DNA of 64,000 nt. Origin: Osmia lignaria lignaria (Eukaryota > Arthropoda > Insecta > Hymenoptera > Megachilidae). The notes below the pieces were generated by a model that was not told the DNA's origin, ran no database searches, and saw only the letters and a list, made by a program, of their open reading frames with translations. This document shows, one piece after another, positions 47,649-57,544 of the stretch (positions are counted from its first letter, which is position 1; the number at the start of each line of letters is the position of its first letter). Location of the stretch: assembly GCF_051020975.1 (NCBI RefSeq), contig NC_135033.1, positions 7,157,501 to 7,221,500 on the forward strand, given 5' to 3'. The translations under genes and the position numbers were made by a program.

Positions 47649-49548
47649 CAAAAAGAAAGAGAGAAAAAATAGGAGAGAAAGTGGGTCAGCTGGAGTACGA
47701 CAATGGAACACCACTTGTAGAGGCGAGAAGAAAACAAAACAGCGCCTGTTTTATTGTTTAAACGGTTTAATTGCTATTAATAACGATTGCGACCTTTATT
47801 TCTCATCTAGTGTGCTTATTTTTTTATAATTTTGGTTTGAATCAATTTTAACGCGAGTTGAAGAAAACAGAAATTTTCACAATTGATACAATTGGTGCAG
47901 TCGTTTGAAAACTTTATTAAAAGAAGAAAAAGAAAAATCCTTGGATTTTCAGATCGTCGAGTAATTTGAGAAAATGATTAATGGAATAATATTGCATAGT
48001 TAATTTACAAAAATATCAAGAAACATATTTATAATCTTTTTATATAAGACTAATATTAATTAACGTAGAAAGGAAACCTCGTTCGTACCTTTCTAATTGA
48101 ACCGGAAGTCTATGCAACAGGAAACAAAGCGCATAGTCTTAGCAGCGATAACAAGTCAATCGACCTGAGACGTGCGGAAAAAACGTCATTCCTCGTCCCG
48201 AAGCGGAAAACAATGCGATTTACCGTCTCGTAACCGGGCCAGCGAGGCTGAAGGGTTCGAGAAAGTGTCCCGAAGAAAAAGAGCACGCGAAGGAAGTTAC
48301 TCGAGGAAACTTAAAGTGGCTGCAGAGTCTCGACGAGAGGGCTGAAAGGGGTGGTTGCCCTCACGGCGCCGCGTTTTCATTCATAATTAGAGAAAAAACA
48401 GAAGAGGTGCCGAGGCAAAGGGGAGGGAATAAGACGGTGGTGGGAGGAAAAGAGCAAGCGTAGTACGCTCTCGTAGCGGAAAGAAAGAGTCAATGAAGAA
48501 AGTGGCAAGCCGCTGGTGTGGAGGGGTGGTTGCTCAATGAATAAGAGAGTAAAGGTGTGTATTCACCGGTAAAATGGAAAACGAACACTATTTGTAAACA
48601 ATGTTTGCAAGTAATTTGCAATAAAAAGTAAAAATTGTACTCTAGATTGCAAGATGGCTTTTAATATACTATACACTTTGGTCATTTTTGGCAGTCAATT
48701 ACTTTGATTAGATATTTGAAACTATACGTAATAGATAAAATGAAATAATGTTAAAATAATACGTATGATTGATTAAAAATATAAATATTGTCCAATGATA
48801 ATTTCAATTCCTTCAGCATGGCAATGAATTTCCTATAATAAAATAGACTTTTAGCTCAAGGTGCCAATCATTATATAATTTACCCTACATTAAATTAAAG
48901 AAAAAATTGAAAATATTATTTGCAGAACTTCAGATGAGGTGATCTGTAGAAAGAATAATTTTTGTACTCTTTGTGAATACCAGTGGAGATACACCTTAAA
49001 AGAGGAAGAATGAAGCGAAGACGAAGAGGGTAAAACAGGGGGTTGGGAACAGCCGTGCAAACCGGAACGTGGAACGGGGAGAGCGAGTTGCGGGGAATCT
49101 TAAAGACTTTCGCCATTCTGTTAATTTTCTTCTTAAAGTGGGTTAAATTATTTTATGACTTCCGCCGTTACACCCTTTGCAAAGAAGGGATGATTGTAAG
49201 CCGATCTCGTCTAGTCTACGATTCTCTCTATCATCCGTAATACGTTCTTTGTCTTCTCTTCGTCTTCTCTACTTTTTTTCTCTGTTCTTTTTTGCAACAA
49301 CCTTCCAAACCTTTCTTTATGCAACTCCAAGTATCGGCCGTATCTTTTCTTACCATCCTTTGCGAACTGCGCGGAAAGTTTCCGCGTCTTCTTTGCCCTC
49401 CGAACCCTCTTTCGTCGACCTCCACTCTCGTCAGCTGATCGTTTCATTTTCTATAGCCTGATTTTAATATTTCATCTAAGTGTTCATTAATTTCATTCAT
49501 TTAAATTTGTTTTCTTGAATAATAATGATTTTAATTTTTTTTAATACG
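47649..49548. other. noncoding region
   Basis: Purine-rich and GC-richer at 48080-48540, AT-rich at 47760-48060 and 48590-48900, GC-richer again at 48980-49440, where pyrimidine-rich DNA gives serine/leucine frames on one strand and lysine/arginine frames on the other. A second copy of the 20-base word lies at 48373-48392. No gene is supported. Confidence 0.5.
48373..48392 (+). repeat. 20-base repeated word, copy 2
   Basis: Identical to 47629-47648, 744 bases away in the same orientation. Confidence 0.7.
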
Positions 49549-49590
49549 TTAACCCTCGAACGGCGGACCACGGAGAGAGATTTTATACAT
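49549..49590 (+). repeat. dispersed CCATGGAGAGAGCC repeat, copy 6 (partial)
   Basis: TTAACCCTCGAACGGCGGACC followed by ACGGAGAGAG matches the first 35-40 bases of the family, then the similarity ends. It shows the most regular left terminus of all copies. Confidence 0.7.
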
Positions 49591-51000
49591 TATAAAATGA
49601 AATATCCATCCAGTATGCTATAATATGAATTATTAAAAATATTACAAATTAATTTATTTAGCCTTTAGAATGCCAGTAAAGTGTTAATTAACAAATGTGG
49701 AGTGTAATTTTAAAATTCTTTTATTTAGAATTCTATTTAATAGAACTAATGATCCATAAAGATCAATGTTACGTGTTGCAATGTTTTGTTTTAATTTAAA
49801 GAGCAATTCGAGCACCCTTTGTTTCCTTTTTAAACGGAACGATCAGTGAAGAGCTTCTGGTATTTCCGTCGCTGAAGAAACTTAACCGGTGTTGCAAAGT
49901 TTACAAAGTTTTCCCATTTACCCGGGCAAAAACGAGGAAATTGACGTGAGCAAACAAAATCATGCTTCGAAAAGTATTCACCGACCTTCGACATCTTTCC
50001 AGAGTTTAACGGACGCGATTATTACTTTATAACCGCAGTTCTTACTTTTCACTCTCATCGTTGTTCATTTTCAATGTTGCACGCCTTAAATTCAACTATT
50101 TTTTTTTATTTGCGTAAGCATAAAATTTTTCTTTTCCATTTTCATCTGTAATCCCTTTGTATAATGCTCTAATCAATAATCAACTCAAAAGTGGGATAAA
50201 TAAGAAATAGCAAAATTAATCCAAGGTTCTTAATTTGGATAATGTTTGCTCTGAATAAAAATTCCTATTTGTTGAATTTCAATAAATAATTTTATAAGAC
50301 AAAGAAGAAATGAAGATTGAGAATTTAATTGTCGATCTAATATTTAAAAGGTTTTTCTCTACGTTCATTTGAGAACTGAAAGCGCGCATGAAATGAAGGA
50401 AAGGAACAGCTGGTGGAACTCTTCCCGCCTTGAAATCGCAGGATCCCACTTCCGGCAAGTAATTATTCTTTCTCGACGCGTCGTCGGTGACAAACAACCC
50501 ACCTGTAAGTCGCGTTTCCGGATGCAGAGCGAGTGGGTGCATCAAGAAGAACGAAACAAGACATTGGCCAAGAACGGAACGTCGAGGAAGAATTATCGAC
50601 CCCGTCATTCTTGGCCACCCTTCGGTTGGAAGGTCAACCGAGGGCACGACAGACAAAAATAACCAGTAGAAAGAAACTATCTACAATTTCCTATTATACA
50701 AACATTTTCGCTAGACTCTAAAATTATTACATAAATGCTACTTTTTTCAAAATGCTATGTTTGCTATAATTTAATAAAGGTTTAAATAGAAAATATCTTG
50801 AATTATTCACGATATCCATTATATTCTGTGATAATCACGATCCATGTACTGGTAATTTCAAAGCTTCCATGAAACACGTAAATATCAAAGCGTTAAGAAA
50901 ACACAAAGGATTTTATAATAATAGAATTCTATGAATCCAAAAGTCATCGACTCGAAATAAAACAAAAGAAAGAAGAAACTATCTTGAAGAGAGAAGTGAT
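49591..51000. other. noncoding region
   Basis: AT-rich except 49800-50060 and 50390-50670, which are GC-richer. Open frames of 60-125 codons on both strands of 50279-50720 overlap and have no domains. No gene is supported. Confidence 0.5.
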
Positions 51001-51160
51001 TTAAAGTGCAATGGACAGTGGCTAGGGAAAGTGAGTACGTTCACCCTTTCCCGAGAAACGGCATACGTAGACGCCGATACAAAGACAGACACAGGGGTGG
51101 GCCACGATCGGTCGAGACCCAGCGCCGGCCAATGGCGTTTCACCCCCGCGGTGAGGGTGT

Positions 51161-51174
51161 GTTACCATGGTAAC
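51161..51174. promoter_or_regulatory. perfect X-box (RFX binding site) palindrome
   Basis: GTTACCATGGTAAC is an exact 14-base palindrome and an ideal match to the X-box GTTNCCATGGNAAC bound by RFX/DAF-19 factors, which often control cilia genes in sensory neurons. It sits in the CpG-rich block, downstream of a CCAAT word. No ciliary gene is visible in the window. Confidence 0.55.
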
Positions 51175-51264
51175 TCTTCGCCATACACGTACGTGTACGT
51201 AAAGGCACGTACACATGTACGCGTGACGCTCACTCACGGGCTCGAGGAGGCCGAGGGTGCGACA

Positions 51265-51318
51265 GGGTTGAGGGAGGGAGGGAAAGGCAAACGGAGGTTG
51301 GGCCGGGTAGGGTGGGTG
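51265..51318 (+). other. two canonical G-quadruplex motifs
   Basis: GGGTTGAGGGAGGGAGGG (51265-51282) and GGGCCGGGTAGGGTGGG (from 51300) each have four runs of three G with loops of 1-4 bases. They meet the usual G3+N1-7 quadruplex rule on the plus strand. Confidence 0.65.
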
Positions 51319-52022
51319 GTGAAGGTGAGGCAGTCTGAACGCAGGGAGGGGGGGTGCAGAGGGGGACGGGATACCTCTTCCACCCTTGGACAAGCCCAAT
51401 CGATCGAGGTGTGCTTCGGCCGGACGAAACTCACCCTCTGTCAGCCCGCCCTCCGATCTAGCAGCCTCGTACCACCGTTACCATCGGCACCACCGCCACC
51501 ACCATCCACCCTCCAAAGCAACGGTGCCTGTTATTTGAATGGTAGGATGGGACAGACGGGGGGAGACGAGGCTGGCTGGCGGACTGGCGACGGTGGTCGG
51601 GGGTTGAATGTGACAGAGTGCCACCCCCGAGGGTCTCTCCCGTCGAAAGTGCGGCGAGCGAGTCTTCTCCGTCTCACCGTGTCTCTATTACCGTCTCTCT
51701 CTTCTATCCTTACCCACCCTCTTCCTGCAACATTCTCTTTCCACCCTCCGCCTTCCCACCGTCGAGCTCTCTTTCTCTTTCGATCCCCACACCTGCTGCT
51801 GGCGCTGCCTCCTGCTCGGGTTTAGGGTGGCTCGCAGGGGTTGTGGTGGCACGGCGGGGGTGGCGTGGACAGAAATCAATATAAGACGGGCCTCCACGTA
51901 TTCCTACCCTCTCGCTCTCACCTTCATACTCCCTATGTTTGTCTCTACGTGTACGGTTCGTCCCTTTTCCTCCCTCTTCTCTATCTCCATCCCTCTCCAT
52001 CTAATCCGCATCTCCACTGTCT

Positions 52023-52030
<8 letters not shown>

Positions 52031-52062
<32 letters not shown>
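52031..52062 (+). repeat. CT microsatellite
   Basis: About 16 uninterrupted CT units, continued imperfectly on both sides by CTTT/TCTC sequence (52013-52075). Pure enough to be polymorphic. Confidence 0.95.
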
Positions 52063-52069
<7 letters not shown>

Positions 52070-52243
52070 ACGCTCTATCTGGGTAACACACCGGCCGCCT
52101 CCCTCTCTCGCCTCGCTTTCCATCCCTCATCCACTCTCCCACACCGTGTTCCCTCGAGGGTGGACTAACACACACATACACGCGTGCACATGCAAACACG
52201 TAGCGAGGAACGCTCGCGCGCCCAGGCAAACCAAGCATTTCTG

Positions 52244-52325
52244 TACAGGGTGTGTTTCGACATGTAACGGGTGTCTCTGTAACACCGGAAGAATCTGAAA
52301 ACAGCATCAAGAAAAGAATTAGATT
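52244..52325 (+). repeat. possible TACAGGGTG-type repeat fragment
   Basis: TACAGGGTGTGTTTCG then GTAACGGGTGTCTCTGTAAC and CCGGAAGAATCTG. The opening and the CCGGAA word fit the family seen at 18368, but the match is weaker. Confidence 0.35.
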
Positions 52326-52340
52326 TATAATGTTTAAAGT

Positions 52341-54854
52341 AACGCTGGTGTGAAATTCATATGTTTACGTACGTGGAATGAACAATTGTGTATGTTTCGA
52401 GAGGCGAAAGACACTCGGCGACTTTCACTCGCGACTCGAAATCCGCGGGAAGTTGTCGGGTCGACGAAAAGTTCTGTTGAAACTCTCTCCATAAATTTCC
52501 GGAAAGAAAAACGACGAAGAAAGAAAGGAGAAAGGAGGGAGTAGGATAGAGCAAGGAAGAAGTAGGCGAAGAAGAGGGAGACGGAGCGCGTCAGCGAGCA
52601 AAGGATAAAGCGAGCTGAAAAATCTGAATTACAAATCTCGCCGTCTCGCTTCCGCCTCTCAATTAACTTTCGCTTTCCGCCAAGCCGTGGATCGGCCTCG
52701 GCACGAAAATAAAGACGAGCTACGGGATCAGAATCGAAACGACCCCATAGCGAAATTCAGTCGATACTTTTTGAACACCCGTTTCGTCGCGGTATATAGG
52801 ATCGATAGAAGGACAGCAAACGTGTGGGGAGAGTGGAGTTCGTATCCTGCGGATAAGGGAACGGCATCCATAAATTACGACGCAACTCTGCAGGGTAAAA
52901 GTCCTGTACAAGAGACCTTCTATGTACGGACTGGGAGGTCTTCTCCTCAACCACCCTCCACGGAAAGCCCGAGAGGGCTAAGGGTAGTAGGCGTGCTCTG
53001 GAACTATAAATTTTATCGTTAAGTTGTTTAGAATCGTGGCCCCATAGAATCGTTCCGACTATTTGCCCCCCTCTTCTTCAAGGTCCACAGTAGAACAGAA
53101 TCTTATAAACAAGAAGAAAAGCAATTTTCTTTCTTTACATATCTTTTTAAAAACACAATAATTCTGATCAGTGTGCACACACTTGTTAATTTTTGAGGGC
53201 AACATTTTTAAGTTTTGATGAATTTTGCAACATAGTATTTTCAAAAATTGGTAGAATTAGTGTTTTATACGTAGAGGTTTCAAGATTATGAAATTTCAAA
53301 ATTTTCTAATAAAGCATTTCAATAATGAAGTCATTTGATATGATTTGGCGTTTTGAATTTGAAAAAATGAAACTTTGGGATTCTGCCCTATTGTACGTCC
53401 TTCGACGACCCTGAGAACCGAGGGGGTTGATTTCGAGAACTTACTTTCTACCAATTTCTCGATGCCCCATTCCTCTGTACCGGATGCGGGACGACAGTGA
53501 AATCGTATCTGTTCCAAGAACGCCATCCTATCGGCAGGAAACTCTCCACGACGATCGCGATCGTCGAATTCCAAAAGGAATTCGTAGGGGATGAAACGAC
53601 GCTCGAGCGAAGGGTGCGCGGACTTTGTGTCTTGGACGATGGAAATTAAAAGTGGAGGATTTTCTTTCGGATACCGAGAGGGATTTCAATTCCGAAAGTG
53701 ATCCGTTGTTGGCTGGTGTACATAAATAAAATTGAAGTTGAAGCGTTTGGTGAACGATTCTGATTTGGTCGAGGGAAGTTTCTTCAATCTGGTCGAACAA
53801 TTTTAAAATGTGAAATAAGATATTTATTTTATTTAAAAGAATTTTCATTTGAATCTGCAATATTTTTTCACAGTTAGTTGAATTGAATAACTTTTATTTG
53901 AAATGATTGATAAAACATCACCTGTCCATTTTCACCACGAAGACCGAGCGACTGGTCCGATCAACCCGATTCGATCCATCGGCGAACGAATAAGAGAAGG
54001 TTCCACGTGGCGTTCAAGATAGAAAGAAACAAAGCATCTTCCGTCGTCATCGTCCTCGAGGGTGGCACGTAAACCCATGAGGGGAGGTAGGTCGAGGCTC
54101 GAAAGGAAGGGGTGGTCGAAAACGTGGGTGGTGGCGATGCTTCGGTCCGTCGGGGAGGAGGTGGGAGGGGGAGGGGGGAGTAGAGAAACTGGAGAGGGTG
54201 GGTGTGGGTGGTTAGCAGGGTGGATTCGATTCCTTGAAAACTGTACGTTTTTCTCGCCGATAGAATGGCCGGGACGTCACCTGAATACATTATGTGTTTT
54301 CCACCCCTGGGGCTAGGATATTGAAATTTTTAATATCGAGGGGTGGCGGTCGAGGGGGTTGGTCGGGCGACGGACGAGGGCGGATGGATGGAGAGCAGTC
54401 GAACGTCTATGGCTTCACGAAGCATCCCTCATGTAACCACCCTCCCACGGCGATCCCTTATTTTGCTGTCGATATAGCCGTTCCTCGATGCACGTGTACA
54501 TGTATTTACATGCTCTCTGCGCGATGTGTGTATGTGAACGACGCCGGGTATATGCAGGAGAAAACTCCACACGGAGTTTGTTACATTATCGTTAACCGTT
54601 ACTTCTTCTTCTTCTACTTCATGAAGATCGATAGTCTGCTGTTTCTAATTACGGAAGATTCTACGGGTTGCTTAGACACAGAGTGCATGGGTTTCCTTGG
54701 GGTATTCGTGGATAAAATTGGATGTAGAATATTCTTGATGCAAGTTTTGTAGTTTTTCAACAAGCTGACTTCCAGTGGCAAATTAATTCACATTTGACTT
54801 GTATTAAAAAATTTTTATATGGCATTGAAATTACATTACGAATTACGAAATTAC
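52341..54854. other. noncoding region with GC/G-rich blocks
   Basis: Positions 52430-53040 are CpG-rich. Positions 53060-53340 and 53740-53920 are AT-rich. Positions 54060-54420 are extremely G-rich (see quadruplex entry). Positions 54430-54560 have alternating TACATG/CACGTG sequence. Open frames are short and overlapping. No gene is supported. Confidence 0.5.
54152..54211 (+). other. G-run cluster, multiple quadruplex potential
   Basis: GGGG, GGG, GGGGG and GGGGGG runs separated by single A bases (54152-54178) are followed by GGGTGGGTGTGGGTGG (54196-54211). At least two overlapping four-run quadruplex motifs are possible on this strand. Confidence 0.6.
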
Positions 54855-54966
54855 CTGATAACAACTGGAAAACTTCATTTGAGAAGTGAAACGGTTGGAC
54901 GTGTCTGACCATACATAGTCCTTTTCACTGTGGCAGTCAACATAGCAGAATTGCAGTTGTTAGGTT
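54855..54966 (-). other. possible minus-strand exon (noncoding or alternative terminal)
   Basis: Read on the minus strand, TATTTTATTTCAG (a good acceptor) precedes 112 bases that end at TATCAG before GTAATT (a fair donor). One frame is open for about 29 codons (containing NNCNSAMLTATVKRTMYGQ) and stops inside; the other two stop at once. It could be a 3' UTR exon of the gene whose last coding exon is at 56363-56485, because that exon is followed by a perfect GTAAGT donor 22 bases after its stop codon. Unconfirmed. Confidence 0.25.
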
Positions 54967-56340
54967 CTGAAATAAAATAGCAAGTAGTAGAAGTCAATGA
55001 TATTACATACATTACGAAACTAGCCAGACTCCAATAAGTTAAATTCATCAGATTTCTTTTTATTAAATAAGGCTGGAATTTCCTTTATCTAAAGTTTTTT
55101 AGGATTAAAAATCTGCCATTAATATTTATTGTAATACTAAATAATAAATAGGAACTTTTGTGTTTAAGGATTATTAACACTGCTCAGAACAGTAAATCAG
55201 GGTTTGTTCAACGTCCATCGACGAAATAACGGTTGAAAGAAGGAAATATGGAGCAAAAGGGAACAAAGGATGTCTGTGTCTTTTCCTGTTCAATGCTTTT
55301 CGACTCGTTCGATGCTTATAGAGGGTCTAAAGAATCCTTCTCTTTGAGATCTCTGCTATTTAGTCTTTGATCAGCTTTCTTGTTGCTGTTTTTAAATTGC
55401 GTTTTTTAATAGAAATACTGAAGTAGAGTTGAAAACATGAAAGCTCGTGTGATATCAAAGAAAAGATAAAGGCGAATATATTAGCTATCATGCCTTCGTT
55501 GCTCCATTTTTCTTTAGAAGCAAGCATAGTCCAAAGTGTCCTAAACCACATTTTTTTTTTTTTTATTAAATTTCATTAGAGTTTCAATGAATATAGAAAT
55601 TTTGGGTTTTAAAAAGTTGAAAGGTAAACGAAATTTACGGCACATGTATTAATACTTATTAAGCAATTAATTAATGTTAAGTGTGCGCATTAATTTGATA
55701 CTTCAAGGGAAAAATGAAGATCTCATTTTCAAACCACCTAAAAGTGGGTACACTCGTTTCTTTTTATTTTCAAATTAACGTGGTAATTTTAAGTTTCCAC
55801 TTCCTTCTGTCATGAGATAAAGAATTCGTCATAATTGACGTCTGACTGACTGTGGTGGGTTTAAAGCAGTCGAGAATTAGAACATGGAAGTAATAAAAGG
55901 CTCGTTTCTATTCCAATTTTATAATACAAATATAAATAGCATTTGCATCAGCTATGACATTTCAAATGTCTGGATTCAAGTATGATTAACGATCATGTTA
56001 AAAATAGTTGGAAAATTTTCTTACCAATCAATCAGTACAATAACTTATATTACTAAAAACTGTAAGTTAAAATATATAGATATTTCATAATAAATTCACT
56101 AATAAAATTCCATAGAATAACGGTACCAGTACTTTATAAAGTAATTGAAAATTATTTAAAAATTAACAAAAATTAATAAGAATAGGTGGAAAATTAAAAT
56201 ACACCACAGTCAATCTCTCCCCTTCATGTCAAATATAAAGAGAGGCACATTTAATTAACAATTCATGAAGTCATGAAGATCCCCTGTTTTGTCGCAATGA
56301 TTTACTGATGTGAGAACAAGTATCAAAGACAAGGACTTAC
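54967..56340 (-). other. 3' UTR or UTR intron of the minus-strand gene
   Basis: AT-rich DNA beyond the stop codon at 56363. If transcription simply runs on, this is 3' UTR; an AATAAA-type signal on the minus strand is visible near 55763. If the GTAAGT at 56340-56335 is used, it is an intron ending at 54967. A T run of about 15 lies at 55550-55564. No other gene is seen. Confidence 0.35.
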
Positions 56341-56362
56341 TTATATTCGTGTTGGAATTCCA

Positions 56363-56485
56363 TTACAAGCCAGCAAAGTGGCGTGTGTACTTGCCGTTAG
56401 CCCTTTGTCGAACTTGATCCGTCATTTCTTGTTTCGATTCCACACGTACTTTGGTATTCGTAATGTCCATAAGGCATTCATGGAC
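56363..56485 (-). CDS. terminal coding exon of a minus-strand gene, protein not recognised
   Basis: On the minus strand a clear acceptor (ATTTCTGTTTCAG, AG complementing 56486-56487) is followed by 40 codons and TAA at 56365-56363. The peptide begins VHECLMDITNTKVRVESK and ends QRANGKYTRHFAGL. It is hydrophilic, rich in charged residues and not low-complexity; the other two frames stop after 2 and 22 codons. The exon begins exactly on a codon boundary. A perfect GTAAGT lies 22 bases after the stop, so the transcript may be spliced again in the 3' UTR. The upstream partner is probably the 38-nt exon at 62357-62394, across a 5.9-kb intron. I do not recognise the family; a conserved C-terminal tail of a neuronal or signalling protein is only a guess. 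Confidence 0.55.
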   Translation of the reverse strand, partial: VHECLMDITNTKVRVESKQEMTDQVRQRANGKYTRHFAGL

Positions 56486-57193
56486 CTGAAACAGAAATGA
56501 TTATGAAATTAGAAATTAGACATTATCAAATTAGAAACTGTGTTCCTTTAGTTTAGGAGCTATTTACAATTTGGTTATCATGTATAATTAAATAATTAAA
56601 GCTTTTATTTGTATTTGAGATCTTTGTTAAAACAAATTATTGATTTCATTATTCGATTTTTTCGATTTTTTCGATTTATTTGATTTTTTCACCACCAACG
56701 ATATCATCTTCATCTAATTCATTTCGCAGCAGCAGCAACCCTCTTTCATCAGAAAGCACTATCGGTAATTAACAATTAATCATTCCTCGAAAAACTGAAA
56801 CATATTTCAAGCTCCCTTCCTAAAAATAGAATAACTTACTTCTATAATATCTGTACACACAATTTTCATCATGTTGAGTATATAAGCCATTTATCAAACG
56901 CGTTTATAAAGCATTCACGTTGGATTCAAACATCCAGCCCAACGAGACTCAAAAGGACAGTAACAAAACCGAGAATGTAGGTCATACCCGACCCCCGGAT
57001 ACCACGGTCAAACGACATCGAGGAACATTGGCCCCCGTCAACGATGGCCAGGATCCAGTTTCGCAGAAGATAGAACGCAGGTGATGGGCACACGACAATG
57101 CCACGAAGCTGGCCTACAAGATCGTTGAAAACGTACGTTCGACCGCGACCCATATTTCGGTGGTGCCATCATCCCCCGACTCGTCCCGTATAC

Positions 57194-57544
57194 CTGGGCC
57201 AAAGTGGACACTCCGTTAATTTGGACTTTTTCCCGAACCGGTGTGTCATGGTCCTCGAAGGTCCGTTTTCTGGTCAGTCCAAGGGTCGGACGCGTGCTAG
57301 GAGGGACCCCTCTCGAAAGTTCAGGGCGCGACCGGGTGCCCCGGATGGGTGATCCGTTGACCCTGGGCGTACTGCCCATCCCTAACCCCCTTCCGTGGTC
57401 AAAACAGGCGGAAACATGGCCTGACCCTCGTACATCACTGGCCTTGGACCGGTGACCATACTTTCGGACGACACGGTCACGCGCACGCCAATTAAAAGTA
57501 AATTCGTTTCGTACCGGATGCGAGACAAGGCTGGCCTTCACCAA
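57194..57544 (-). other. possible alternative first coding exon (speculative)
   Basis: A minus-strand frame begins ATG at 57544 (MVKASLVSHPVRNEFTFNW...) and reads 117 codons to ...NGVSTLAQ, where CAG is followed by GTATAC. Splicing there ends on a codon boundary and would join VHEC... of the 56363-56485 exon in frame across a 707-base intron. The region is GC-rich with no recognised domain, so the frame may be chance. Confidence 0.15.

Larger units (their letters stand above)
51001..52340. promoter_or_regulatory. CpG- and G-quadruplex-rich, promoter-like block
   Basis: The most GC-rich kilobase of the window. It contains a CCAAT word (GGCCAATGG, about 51128), the X-box at 51161-51174, the 12-base palindrome ACACGTACGTGT (51185-51196), G-quadruplex motifs at 51265-51282 and 51300-51318, CACCAC/CACCGC simple sequence (51480-51520), long C/T-rich tracts (51700-52020) and a CT microsatellite. 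A 264-codon frame (51031-51825) is made of low-complexity residues, and its opposite strand is also open, so I reject it as a protein. A promoter or enhancer is the likeliest role. Confidence 0.35.

Noticed and set aside
51031..51825. 264-codon open frame
   Set aside because: Low-complexity, rich in G, R, P and S; the opposite strand is also open; it follows from GC-rich skewed DNA.
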